Source of the DNA: an uncultured Sphingomonas sp.
Lineage (GTDB): Bacteria > Pseudomonadota > Alphaproteobacteria > Sphingomonadales > Sphingomonadaceae
Length of the DNA: 64,000 nt
Direction: 5' to 3'
Assembly: GCF_934560975.1 (NCBI RefSeq)
Contig: NZ_CAKTFO010000008.1
Location: 35,492-99,491, forward strand
The notes below the pieces were generated by a model, which was not told where the DNA came from, made no database searches, and saw only the letters and a program-made list of their open reading frames with translations. This document shows, piece after piece, positions 23,696-32,435 of the stretch (the stretch's first letter is position 1; each line of letters starts with the position of its first letter). The position numbers and the translations under genes were made by a program.

Positions 23696-25222
23696 TTACG
23701 ACGCCGGCCGCCGGGCAGTGTTTGATTGGATGATGCGGAACTCGCCGCCGAGATGCATCATGCTCATCAGGTAGAGCATGCCGTCGAAATAACGCTGCTC
23801 GCCGGTCGGCAAGGGCATGTCCCATAACTCCTGCAGGAACGCCCTGGACACAGGTCCGGGCGCGGCCGCGAAGCCCCCAACCGCCGCCGCCGCGACCATG
23901 CCGGGCGAATGGCGCCGGGACAGCGGCTTGCCGTCCAGCGTATATTGGTCGGGAAAGCTCTTGATGCCCTGGCCGAACAGGAAATGCTGGTTGCGGTCGC
24001 TCAAAGTCCGCTGCCGCGCATCCTTGCCGAACCAGGCCCAGTCGACCGACCAGTTGCTCACCGTCCGCCAGCTGTCATAGCCGAACTCGACCGGCTTGCC
24101 GTCGCGGCCGGTGATGCGCGATCCATCGAAATGGCTGCGTTCGGGCGACAAGGCGGTATTGGGCCCCACCACCTTCACCAGCAGGTCGCGGCTGACGTCC
24201 GCCGCCTTGCTCCAGAAGGCACGGTCCTGCTCCGGCCCCCACCGCGCCCACAATTCATAGAAGTGCGGCAGGTGATAGGAAGCGTCGGTGGTGTTGATGC
24301 TGGTTTCCGGCACGAACCGGATCATGGCGTGGCTTTCCTCCACCATCGGCCCGACCGTCACCGGCGCGTTCTGGCGGACCATGCCGTACCAGGCGGGTGG
24401 CCACGGCGTGCCCTTGGCGGCCGCCTCCGCCGCCGCGGTGCGGTTGTTGGGGCTTGGCCACGGCATGGAAGGCGGGATCAACGGCGCGTCGCCGGGATGG
24501 ATGCGGAACGGCGGCGTGCCCGTCATCACCGCGCGGTGACGCATTCCGGTCAGGATCTTGTCGGCTTCCGCCTTGTAATCGTAGATGCCCTGGCCGTTGC
24601 CCCATCGGTTCGCGGCGAAATACAGCGCCATGGCATAATATTCCTCACCGTCGGGCGCCGCGCCGACCGAACGTGGGCGGCCATCCGTGCTCATCGACCA
24701 GGCGAAATAGCCGAAGGAGGGATTGGCGGGGTCCGTCACCTGCATATGGGTCTTGGACCAATTCCACAGCGCATCGAATTCGCGCTTCTTGTTCAGCTGG
24801 ACGGCGATCATCATGCCGTAGCTCATGCCTTCGGACCGCGCGTCGTTGTTGGCCCAGTCGGTGATGTAGGCGAGCGGACCGTCGGCGTTCACCCCGGTCT
24901 CGAAATACACCGTCTCCTCCTGGCCGTCGCCGTGGAAGAAGCGTTGAAACGCCGCCTCGATCTTGGCGCGCGTGTCCTGCTCCGACTTGCCGAGCTGCTC
25001 GGCGAACAGGTTGCGGTGGCGCCCTGTGGCGAAGGCGCCCGTCCCGTCGCCGGGAAAGCGCCGCACCTCTCCCAAGGGTGCGTCGACATGGGTCTGCTCG
25101 CCCAGGGGGTTGGTGGAGAGGGCGGGCTTGGCCGTCGGTGCCGCCGGCGCCTGAGCCTGGACGGGAACGGCTGCCAGCATGATCCCCAGAGCGAACCCGG
25201 AAACAATTCCCATACGTCTCAC
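23696..25222 (-). CDS. Glycoside hydrolase family 8 (oligoxylanase/endoglucanase-like), secreted
   Basis: 508 residues. The frame opens far upstream, but a GTG at 25222 has AGGAGG 8 bases before it and starts RRMGIVSGFALGIMLAAVPVQA, a signal peptide. The (alpha/alpha)6 GH8 core is clear: WANNDARSEGMSYGMMIAV with general-acid Glu131, FGYFAWSM, PDGEEYYAMALYFAANRWG, and DSWRTVSNWSVDWAWFG. Closest by pattern to reducing-end xylose-releasing exo-oligoxylanases, but endoglucanase activity cannot be ruled out. It stands alone, convergent with the DUF892 gene and divergent from the MDR dehydrogenase. Confidence 0.9.
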   Translation of the reverse strand: MRRMGIVSGFALGIMLAAVPVQAQAPAAPTAKPALSTNPLGEQTHVDAPLGEVRRFPGDGTGAFATGRHRNLFAEQLGKSEQDTRAKIEAAFQRFFHGDGQEETVYFETGVNADGPLAYITDWANNDARSEGMSYGMMIAVQLNKKREFDALWNWSKTHMQVTDPANPSFGYFAWSMSTDGRPRSVGAAPDGEEYYAMALYFAANRWGNGQGIYDYKAEADKILTGMRHRAVMTGTPPFRIHPGDAPLIPPSMPWPSPNNRTAAAEAAAKGTPWPPAWYGMVRQNAPVTVGPMVEESHAMIRFVPETSINTTDASYHLPHFYELWARWGPEQDRAFWSKAADVSRDLLVKVVGPNTALSPERSHFDGSRITGRDGKPVEFGYDSWRTVSNWSVDWAWFGKDARQRTLSDRNQHFLFGQGIKSFPDQYTLDGKPLSRRHSPGMVAAAAVGGFAAAPGPVSRAFLQELWDMPLPTGEQRYFDGMLYLMSMMHLGGEFRIIQSNTARRPAS

Positions 25223-25343
25223 CACGGCATCCTCCTGTGTCGCGAGCATCTTCGGCCCGGTTTGAGATCCTTTTGGCATGGTGGCGGTTCGTCGAACAAC
25301 TACCAAGCAGCCTGCCGCATGTGACGGCGACCCCAAAAGGCAG

Positions 25344-25368
25344 GGAAAGCGAACGCTGATCCTTCGTT
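25344..25368 (+). promoter_or_regulatory. Possible EcfG (general-stress sigma) promoter
   Basis: GGAAA (25344-25348), 16 bases, CGTT (25365-25368), one mismatch from the alphaproteobacterial EcfG consensus GGAAC-N16/17-CGTT. It is placed 29 bases before the MDR dehydrogenase start. Confidence 0.35.
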
Positions 25369-25397
25369 GAGCCGGGGTTAAGCCACGGAGTTCGAGC

Positions 25398-26405
25398 ATG
25401 AAGGCGATGGTGTTGCAGTCCGCAGCAGGGTTGGACCGGCTGACCTTGGCAGACAGACCCGATCCGGGCGTCCCCGGCGCGGGCGAGATCCGGGTGGCGC
25501 TGCACGGCAGCTCGCTCAACTTCCATGATCTGGGCGTCGCGACGGGGCGCATGCCGAGCGCAGATGGCCGCGTCCCGCTAGCTGACGGCGCAGGCGTGGT
25601 CGATGCGGTCGGTGACGGCGTGACCGAGTTCCAGGCGGGTGACAACGTGGTGTCCTGCTTCTTCCCGGACTGGCAGGACGGCACGCCCACCGTGGGCGAC
25701 TTCCGGCGTACCCCGGGCGACGGCATTGACGGCTTCGCGCAGGAACATGTGGTCCTGCCCGCCACCGCCTTTACCCACTCGCCGGCAGCCTATGACGCGG
25801 TGGAGGCGGCGACGATCACCACCGCGGGGCTCACCGCCTGGCGGGCGCTGATCGTGGACGGCAGGCTCAAGGCGGGAGACACGGTGCTGTTGCTCGGCAC
25901 GGGCGGCGTGTCGATCTGGGCGCTGCAGATCGCCAAGCTGATGGGCGCGACCGTCGCGATCACCTCCTCGTCTGGCGAAAAGCTGGAGCGGGCGCAGGAT
26001 CTCGGCGCCGACTTCTGCGTCAACTATCGCGAGCAGCAGCAGTGGGGAAAGACGATCCGCGACTGGACGGGCGGCCGCGGTGTCCACCATGTCGTCGAGG
26101 TCGGCGGGCCGGGCACGCTCGCCCAGTCGATCGAGGCGGTGCGCGTCGGCGGGCACATCTCCCTGATCGGCGTGCTCACCGGTGCCGCGGGCGAGGTGCC
26201 GACCGCCGCGCTGATGGCAAAGCAGGCGCGCTTACAGGGCCTGATCGTCGGCAGCCGGCGCGAGCAGCAGGATTTCGTGCGCGCACTGGACAGCAGCGGC
26301 ATCCGCCCGGTCGTGGATCGCCGCTTCCCCCTGGAGCAACTGGCCGACGCCTTCCGCTATGAGACGAGTGGTAGGCATTTCGGCAAGATCGGGATCGAAT
26401 GGTGA
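25398..26405 (+). CDS. Zinc-independent MDR alcohol dehydrogenase / quinone oxidoreductase-like protein
   Basis: 335 residues. GroES-like N-terminal domain (GEIRVALHGSSLNFHDLGVATG, ~30-52) and a Rossmann NAD(P) domain (VLLLGTGGVSIWALQIAK, ~164). The catalytic and structural zinc cysteines of classical alcohol dehydrogenases are missing, so it belongs with quinone-reductase-like MDR proteins acting on small carbonyls or quinones. The probable EcfG-type promoter suggests stress induction. Single gene, convergent with the DUF2945 gene. Confidence 0.88.
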   Translation: MKAMVLQSAAGLDRLTLADRPDPGVPGAGEIRVALHGSSLNFHDLGVATGRMPSADGRVPLADGAGVVDAVGDGVTEFQAGDNVVSCFFPDWQDGTPTVGDFRRTPGDGIDGFAQEHVVLPATAFTHSPAAYDAVEAATITTAGLTAWRALIVDGRLKAGDTVLLLGTGGVSIWALQIAKLMGATVAITSSSGEKLERAQDLGADFCVNYREQQQWGKTIRDWTGGRGVHHVVEVGGPGTLAQSIEAVRVGGHISLIGVLTGAAGEVPTAALMAKQARLQGLIVGSRREQQDFVRALDSSGIRPVVDRRFPLEQLADAFRYETSGRHFGKIGIEW

Positions 26406-26514
26406 TGCAATGCAGGCCGGGCTTGTAGCGGGAGTGACCCTCGCTGCGCTACGACGCCGGCCTCGCCGCCTCTGGCCTACGCCGTGCTGCCCACCACGCC
26501 CACCGGTACGGGCT

Positions 26515-26724
26515 TCAGCCTTTGCGCAGTTCGTCGGGCTTGTGCACCGCTTCCTTGCCCGACTTGTCGCTCTTGGCCCGGAACTGCGGATCATCCTTGG
26601 TCGCCTTGGCGGTGTGCCCGCCCGCCTTGGTGGTCCCGGTTTCCTTCTTTACGACCTTGCCCGACGTTTCGCCCTGGGGCGTGTCCCACTTCACGTGATC
26701 GCCGATCTCGATGCTCTTGGTCAC
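26515..26724 (-). CDS. DUF2945 small protein (HVA1/Tudor-like)
   Basis: 69 residues from a GTG at 26724 with AAGGAG upstream. It begins SIEIGDHVKWDTPQGETSGKV, the signature of DUF2945, and continues with a Lys-rich segment typical of the family. Small stress-associated protein of unknown role, often near DUF892 proteins, as here (75 bases from the DUF892 copy at 26800). Confidence 0.88.
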   Translation of the reverse strand: MTKSIEIGDHVKWDTPQGETSGKVVKKETGTTKAGGHTAKATKDDPQFRAKSDKSGKEAVHKPDELRKG

Positions 26725-26799
26725 GTCCGTCTCCTTGCCATGGGTGCGTGGCGACCCGGCAGCGGGTGGGAGCGACTGGAACCGGCCGCTCCCCGCCGG

Positions 26800-27276
26800 T
26801 CAGTCCTGCAGCAATGTTCCGGCGAGTTGGGTCAGCCGTTCATCCGCCTGCTTGGCTTCGTCGGCTGACGTCTTCATCTCGCGCCCGGCATCCCCGAACC
26901 CCAGCGAGTTGAGGTAGCTGGCCATCGTTCCGAACGCCGCGATCCAGTAATGCAGCGCAAGCTGGCCGCTGGCAATGATCCCCAGGTCACGCGAACTTGC
27001 GTCCGGAGCCTCGTTGCGGATGCGCCGGCTGACTTCGTAATGCGCGTCCAGCACGGGATTGTCGCCCCGCTGACCGTTGCCGGCCTGCGACATGGCGCGG
27101 TCGATCCGATCGGCCCATTGTTGGGAGGTGCGATTGCCCTCCTCAAGCGCCGCCTTGAGGTCAGGATGGCTGGCGTCGTCGTTGATTTCATCCGTCGCCC
27201 GGGCAGCGACATCGCTCCCGGCCTTCATCGCGCTCAATCCCTGCGCAACGATCTGCTTCAGAGTGTCCTCGGCCAT
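26800..27276 (-). CDS. Diverged DUF892 ferritin-like protein (second copy)
   Basis: 158 residues from the ATG at 27276, preceded by AGGAGA; the longer frame reading upstream lacks a ribosome site. Helical throughout: TLKQIVAQGLSAMKAGSDVA, WADRIDRAMSQ, LALHYWIAAFGTMASYLNSLG and a C-terminal helix. It resembles the 23024 protein in the third helix (H-x-x-x-A-x-F-G-T), but the N-terminal signature is diverged, and the carboxylate and His set for a metal site is thinner. Upstream of DUF2945, probably in one stress operon. Confidence 0.78.
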   Translation of the reverse strand: MAEDTLKQIVAQGLSAMKAGSDVAARATDEINDDASHPDLKAALEEGNRTSQQWADRIDRAMSQAGNGQRGDNPVLDAHYEVSRRIRNEAPDASSRDLGIIASGQLALHYWIAAFGTMASYLNSLGFGDAGREMKTSADEAKQADERLTQLAGTLLQD

Positions 27277-27582
27277 GCTCGTTCTCCTGGCTGGGCGCCC
27301 GGCCGGTTCGCCGTTCACCCGCAGGCAGTAAGCGTCCCGCGTTCCGATGTTCCCATGATTGCGCATCCGTTGCGACAGGCGCGTCCGGTTGCCCCGCGAG
27401 CCTAGGAACCGCGCACTACCCTGCATGGTCCCGCTCCATATCGGTTGCTTTGATCAGAGCCGTTTAGCAATCGGTTAAGTGACTGTAGTTACGGGCAACC
27501 GGTGCCCCCGCTTCGCTCGCAACGCATTATCAACCGTTTACTATCCTGGAAGGCAGGAGGTGATACCGCGCGCGCGCAGACG
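27277..27582. other. Divergent intergenic region before the GGDEF-EAL gene
   Basis: Contains the 5' ends of the DUF892 copy and the GGDEF-EAL gene. A perfect anti-SD match AGGAGGTGAT lies at 27555-27564, yet it is 22 bases from the best ATG (27583). No gene seen. Confidence 0.4.
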
Positions 27583-29664
27583 ATGCATGAGCGTCTCCAG
27601 GCTCCGCCGCCGGCCGCGCCGCAGGCGGACACCGACGGCGATGCCGTGCTGACCGGCGCAGGATCGCCCGCGATCCAGCTGTTCCGGTCCACGCCGCGCT
27701 GGCTGAAGCTGTTTGCCGCACCCAAGATCATCATCGTCCTGCTGGTATTCTCCGTCAGCCTTTGTCTGGGCACGTTGATCTACGTCCAGCATGCGAACAG
27801 CTCGATCGTGAATCGGGACATGCAGACCGCGGTGGAACTGAGCGAGATCGCCGCCCGCTTCGATCATGAGGACGGCAGCCTGTACCGCCTGATGGTGGAC
27901 GAAGCGGCCAACGGCCGTTCCCTGACCGTGGCTGAACGCGTCCGACGAATTAGGAGGAAGCTGACCCGTATCGCCGAGGATCTGCATGCGGACGAGCGCC
28001 TCCTGTCCCCTGCCGACCAGCATCGGACGGCGCAGGTCGTGTCGGAAATCAACAAGTATAACGACGCCGTTGAAGTCGTGTCCTCCATGCTGGAACTGGA
28101 CTTCGCCACCAGCGTCGCGATGCTGCGGCCGTTCCGGGAAAATGCGGACCGCGTGCTGCACGAGGTCAAGGACATTGCGGCGGCGGGCATCAAGGATGCG
28201 CATCGTCATGCCGACGACGCCGCCTGGCGCACCCGCCTTTTGGTGGCGTTTGTCGCCGTTGCGGTTTTGATCGTGGCCTTCCTGTCCTATCTATGGCTCG
28301 CTTTGGCGTCGCAGCGAGGCATTCAGCTTCGCCAAGAGATATTGCGGCGCAGCGAGGCGGAGCGCGAGGCATTGATCCTGGCGCGAACCGACGTGCTGAC
28401 CGGCCTGGCCAATCGTCGCGTGTTCGGGACCGAATTGTCGGACGCAATTGAGGCAGCCGGCTCCGATCGCAGCGGCCTGGCGATCTTCCTGATCGACCTG
28501 GACGGCTTCAAGGAAGCCAATGACGTTCACGGGCATGCGGCGGGCGACGCCGTCCTGAAGACCGTGGCCGATCGCCTGCGCAGCCTGTTCGGGCATGGCA
28601 ACGTGATCGCGCGGCTGGGTGGGGATGAGTTCGCGGTCCTGCTGCGGTCGAGCAATCAGGCCGACACCATCACCTCGCTGGCGGCCGACGCCGGCCGATC
28701 GCTGCACGATCCCGTGACATGGCGCGGGAACAACATCCTGGTGGGCGCCAGCATCGGGATTTCACGCTTTCCGGCGGATGGCAGCCTTGCCGACGCGCTG
28801 CTCCATGCCGCCGATATCGCCATGTATCATGCCAAGCGGAACAGAAAGGGCAGCGTCTGTCTGTTCACCCCGGCGATGGAGGCGGAGCGGCTGGAACGGC
28901 GCCGGCTGGAAGAGGAACTGCGCATCGGCATCAGCCTGGGTGAGATCCGCCCCTTCTACCAGCCGATCGTCCGTTTTGCCGACAGCGAATTGTGCGGCTT
29001 CGAGATCCTGGCCCGCTGGCAGCACCCTCGGTTGGGTCTGTTGGGCCCGGCTTCCTTCGTCAAGCTCGCGGAGTCCACCGGGCAGATCACGGCCATCACC
29101 AAGCTGCTGCTTCGTCAGGCATGCATCGATGCGCGCCACCTGCCGGACAATCTGCGGCTGGCGATCAACATTTCGCCGATGCAGTTGGAGGAGCCGGGTC
29201 TCGCCGAATCCCTGATCGACATCATCCATGCCGAAGGGATCGATCCGACCCGTATCGAGATCGAGATCACCGAAGACGCCATCATGGATGACGTGGTGTC
29301 CGCCGAGCGCGTGATCACCACGTTCCGCAACAGCGGCCTGTCGATCGCGCTGGATGATTTCGGCACCGGCTATTCCAGCCTTTCCAACCTGCGCCGGTTG
29401 AAGTTCGACAAGATCAAGATCGACCAGAGCTTCGTCAGCACGCTTCACAACAGCGCCGAAAGCCAGAAGCTGGTGGAAGCCATTATCGGCCTGGCGCGGA
29501 GCTTCGAGATGAAGGTGACGGCGGAAGGCATCGAGGATGCCAGCACCGCGACCCTGCTGGCGCGACGGGGATGCACCCAGGGCCAGGGCTATTTCTTCGG
29601 CAAGCCCACCGCCTTCGAGGAGGTGCGAAGGCTGATCGGAAATGCCGACAGCCAGGCGGCATAG
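27583..29664 (+). CDS. Membrane GGDEF-EAL cyclic-di-GMP protein with periplasmic sensor loop
   Basis: 693 residues from ATG 27583; a GTG at 27502 would add 27 doubtful residues. Two membrane helices (~45-67 and ~220-245) enclose a helical periplasmic domain of ~150 residues. Then GGDEF (DVLTGLANR; RLGGDEFAVLL intact) and an EAL domain in which EAL reads EIL (CGFEILARW), while NISPMQ, EITEDAIM and DDFGTGYSS are kept, so phosphodiesterase activity is plausible. 118 bases downstream follow a YfiR-like gene and a TonB receptor, suggesting a YfiBNR-like unit in which the periplasmic protein tunes the cyclase. The start is uncertain. Confidence 0.87.
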   Translation: MHERLQAPPPAAPQADTDGDAVLTGAGSPAIQLFRSTPRWLKLFAAPKIIIVLLVFSVSLCLGTLIYVQHANSSIVNRDMQTAVELSEIAARFDHEDGSLYRLMVDEAANGRSLTVAERVRRIRRKLTRIAEDLHADERLLSPADQHRTAQVVSEINKYNDAVEVVSSMLELDFATSVAMLRPFRENADRVLHEVKDIAAAGIKDAHRHADDAAWRTRLLVAFVAVAVLIVAFLSYLWLALASQRGIQLRQEILRRSEAEREALILARTDVLTGLANRRVFGTELSDAIEAAGSDRSGLAIFLIDLDGFKEANDVHGHAAGDAVLKTVADRLRSLFGHGNVIARLGGDEFAVLLRSSNQADTITSLAADAGRSLHDPVTWRGNNILVGASIGISRFPADGSLADALLHAADIAMYHAKRNRKGSVCLFTPAMEAERLERRRLEEELRIGISLGEIRPFYQPIVRFADSELCGFEILARWQHPRLGLLGPASFVKLAESTGQITAITKLLLRQACIDARHLPDNLRLAINISPMQLEEPGLAESLIDIIHAEGIDPTRIEIEITEDAIMDDVVSAERVITTFRNSGLSIALDDFGTGYSSLSNLRRLKFDKIKIDQSFVSTLHNSAESQKLVEAIIGLARSFEMKVTAEGIEDASTATLLARRGCTQGQGYFFGKPTAFEEVRRLIGNADSQAA

Positions 29665-29782
29665 CCGGCTTCCTTCGGCAGGAACGGCACCGTCCGCCGA
29701 TCTGCACCCTCGCCATCCACCCCTTTAACCCCTTGCTTACGTCGGCCGACTAACGCCAGCGCGGCAACCGACCGGAACCATC

Positions 29783-30313
29783 GTGAAGCGTCGAACTCTT
29801 TCTGTGGGCACCGCCCTCGCCATGATGTCGGTCTGGCCGACCACACCGGCCTTGCCGGCGACCCTCAACGTGCCGGTGGCGGCGCGCGTCATCTCGTTCA
29901 TCCAGCCGCCGCCGACAGGAATCGTGCCGATCGCGGTGCTGTATCAGCCCGGCAACGCCGCGTCCGAAACCGAAGCGTCCGACGTCGAAGAGGCGCTGCC
30001 GCGCGGTCTGGCGATCGGCCGTGCGAGGCTGCGTATCCGACGCGTTCCCGTGTGGAACCTGGAGCAGCTGAACGGCGTGCGGGCGGCGTTCGTCACCACG
30101 GGGTTGCGCGCCCACCATGACGCGATCGCCGCCGCCGCAGCCGCGGAATCCATCCTCACCATATCGGCCGACAGCGCGTGCGTGACCTCCGGTCGCTGCG
30201 TGGTGGGCATCAGCAATACCCGCCGCACGGAGATCACCGTGAACAAACTGGCCGCAAGACGAAGCGGCATCCGCTTCAGTTCGGCCTTTCTGATGCTTGT
30301 CAAGGAACTATGA
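29783..30313 (+). CDS. YfiR-like (DUF4154) periplasmic protein
   Basis: 176 residues from a GTG at 29783, with a signal peptide (cleavage near ALPA, ~26). The C-terminal half follows the DUF4154 pattern: ILTISADSACVTSGRCVVGIS with a Cys pair, and EITVNKLAARRSGIRFSSAFLML at the end, as in YfiR-family inhibitors of periplasm-sensing diguanylate cyclases. The N-terminal half is diverged. Its stop overlaps the receptor start (ATGA), so the two are translationally coupled. A likely partner of the GGDEF-EAL protein just upstream. Confidence 0.72.
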   Translation: MKRRTLSVGTALAMMSVWPTTPALPATLNVPVAARVISFIQPPPTGIVPIAVLYQPGNAASETEASDVEEALPRGLAIGRARLRIRRVPVWNLEQLNGVRAAFVTTGLRAHHDAIAAAAAAESILTISADSACVTSGRCVVGISNTRRTEITVNKLAARRSGIRFSSAFLMLVKEL

Positions 30314-32355
30314 GCGTGCGTTCTTGTGATTTCCTGCGTTTGCTTCCGGTTTGTGGCCTGCTTGTCCTTGCCGTGCCCGCCCTTGCCCAGCGCATGGACT
30401 ATGATGCGCTCCAACAGACCATGGGCGAACCGGTCACCATCAGCGTGTCCGGCAAGCCGCAGCGTCAGTCCGAAACACCGGCATCGACGATCATCATCAC
30501 GCACGACCAGATCGTCCGTTCGCCCGCGCGGGACGTGCCGGGCCTGTTGAAGACCTATGCCGGTATCGACGTGAACCGCTGGACCGCCGGGCAAAGCGAC
30601 GTGGCGGTTCGCGGCGGCGTTCAAACCTACAATGCGCGCCTGCTTGTGCTGGTCGATGGACGTCAGGTCTATCTGGACCATTATGGCATGACCGACTGGA
30701 ACCTGCTCGGCGTCCAGCTGGAGGAGATACAACAGATCGAGCTGGTGCGCGGGCCGGCCAGCGCATTGTTCGGGTTCAACGCGGCCAGCGGCGTGGTCAA
30801 CATCATCACGCGCAAGGTCGGCGACACTGCCACGGCGAGTGCGTCCGCCTCCGCCGGCAATCACGGCTTTGGCCAGGTCGCCGGAACCGTGGGCGTGCCG
30901 CTGACGCACAATGTGGGCCTGAAGGTCACCGCCGGCCGCCTGCGCCAGGACGAGCGCCGCATCCCGGATTACCTCCTCACGCCCAACCTGATCTACGACG
31001 TGGAAAGCGACCAGCTGTCCGGTCAGGTGAACGGCACGTTCGATACCGTGGAGGCATCGCTGGGCGGCGGCTATGCAACCAACCGGCAAATGGAATATCT
31101 GCCCAGTCAGCTGCTGTCCAACCAGCATTACACCAGCGGCAACGTCAACGCGGCGCTTACCCAGGATACCAGCTGGGGCGGCCTGTCCTTCAACGGCTAC
31201 GTGAACTGGCTAAACGCCGACTACGGCATCGACGGCACCACGGGCGAGCCCGCGACGGCGGCGCACATCCGCAACCGCATCGCCGTGGCGAAGGCGTCGG
31301 GCCTGTATCGCCTGAACAGTGCCAATACGCTGCGGCTCGGCGTGGAGGTTCGCGATAACCGGCTGCGCGGCGATGCGCAGTTTGCAGACACCATCGCCTA
31401 CCGGTTGGTGGCGACGGATGCGATGCTGGAGCTGCACGCGAGCGCCGCCGTGTCGCTGACGGCGGCGGCGCGCATCGACCGCCTGTGGCTGCGCACGTCG
31501 GGACGGGTCATCCAGCCCGCCTTCAGCGTAGCCGACGAGTTCGATCGCGCTTTCACCCGCGCCAGCTTCAACGCGGCCCTGCTGATCCAGACCGGTGAAA
31601 AGGGCCAGTTCCGGTTGAACGGCGGCCGCGGGTTCCAGCTGCCGTCGCTGGTGAATTACGGCTTCCGCCTGCCGATCGCCGCTCCCAGCAGGCTGCCGAT
31701 CTTTGTGGCCGGTTCGCCCGCCATCCAGCCGGTCCGCGTCTGGAGCGCCGAGGCGAGCTATTCCTATGACCTGGGTAGCAGCCGCATCGAGGCAACCGCG
31801 TTCTACAATCATACCAGCGATGCGATCGCGTCGCCCGGCGACGGCCTGCAGAACAATCTGGAGCTGTTCGCGACCCCGTCGCCGGTGCTGGTCGCCCGCT
31901 TCGCGACCGTGGGCGATTATGCGGCCTATGGCGCGGAACTGTCGGCCAGCGGGGCGTTGGGCGCATGGTTGTGGGATGTCAATTACACCTGGACGCGGAC
32001 TCACGGCGATCTGGCGGGATCCGCCTTGCCCATCCCCTTCGCCTTGTCGCCACGTTCCACCACGCCGCAGCACAAGGCGAATGTGGAGCTGGGCTATGAC
32101 GGCGGACGCTGGTCGGTGACGGGTGTCGCCCATTACACGTCGCGCACGCGGCAATTCGCCTTTTCCAGGGCGCCGCAGCTGCTGCTCTATCCGGTGGGCG
32201 ACGCGGTGGCGTTTGATGCCCGCGCCGGATACCGCCTCTCGCCCGCGTTGGAGCTGTTCGTCGCAGGTGAGAATATCGCAGGCATGGCCAGTGCCGCCGG
32301 CTCGCCGATCCCGGCGGATCGCCGGCTGCGTGGTGGGGTCAGGCTGACGCTGTAA
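30310..32355 (+). CDS. TonB-dependent receptor coupled to the YfiR-like gene
   Basis: 681 residues from ATG 30310, within the ATGA overlap. Signal peptide to about PALAQ (26). Plug domain with ETPASTIIITHDQIV, VPGLLKTYAGIDVNRW, VLVDGRQVYLDHYG, ELVRGPASALFGFNAASGVVNI, then a barrel ending RRLRGGVRLTL. The plug resembles the vitamin B12/heme receptor type rather than the ~1000-residue glycan class. Receptor plus YfiR-like protein plus membrane cyclase suggests ligand uptake linked to c-di-GMP signalling; the ligand is unknown. Confidence 0.9.
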   Translation: MSVRSCDFLRLLPVCGLLVLAVPALAQRMDYDALQQTMGEPVTISVSGKPQRQSETPASTIIITHDQIVRSPARDVPGLLKTYAGIDVNRWTAGQSDVAVRGGVQTYNARLLVLVDGRQVYLDHYGMTDWNLLGVQLEEIQQIELVRGPASALFGFNAASGVVNIITRKVGDTATASASASAGNHGFGQVAGTVGVPLTHNVGLKVTAGRLRQDERRIPDYLLTPNLIYDVESDQLSGQVNGTFDTVEASLGGGYATNRQMEYLPSQLLSNQHYTSGNVNAALTQDTSWGGLSFNGYVNWLNADYGIDGTTGEPATAAHIRNRIAVAKASGLYRLNSANTLRLGVEVRDNRLRGDAQFADTIAYRLVATDAMLELHASAAVSLTAAARIDRLWLRTSGRVIQPAFSVADEFDRAFTRASFNAALLIQTGEKGQFRLNGGRGFQLPSLVNYGFRLPIAAPSRLPIFVAGSPAIQPVRVWSAEASYSYDLGSSRIEATAFYNHTSDAIASPGDGLQNNLELFATPSPVLVARFATVGDYAAYGAELSASGALGAWLWDVNYTWTRTHGDLAGSALPIPFALSPRSTTPQHKANVELGYDGGRWSVTGVAHYTSRTRQFAFSRAPQLLLYPVGDAVAFDARAGYRLSPALELFVAGENIAGMASAAGSPIPADRRLRGGVRLTL

Positions 32356-32435
32356 CAGGCGGACAGCCCCCCGCCCGCCGCTGCCTAGGCCGCCGATAGC
32401 TCAGTCCGGGACCGCTGCAACATACGTTAGACAGG

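Noticed and set aside
27555..27564. Perfect AGGAGGTGAT Shine-Dalgarno sequence
   Set aside because: No ATG, GTG or TTG in the right frame lies 5-10 bases downstream; the nearest usable ATG is 22 bases away, so it may be chance.
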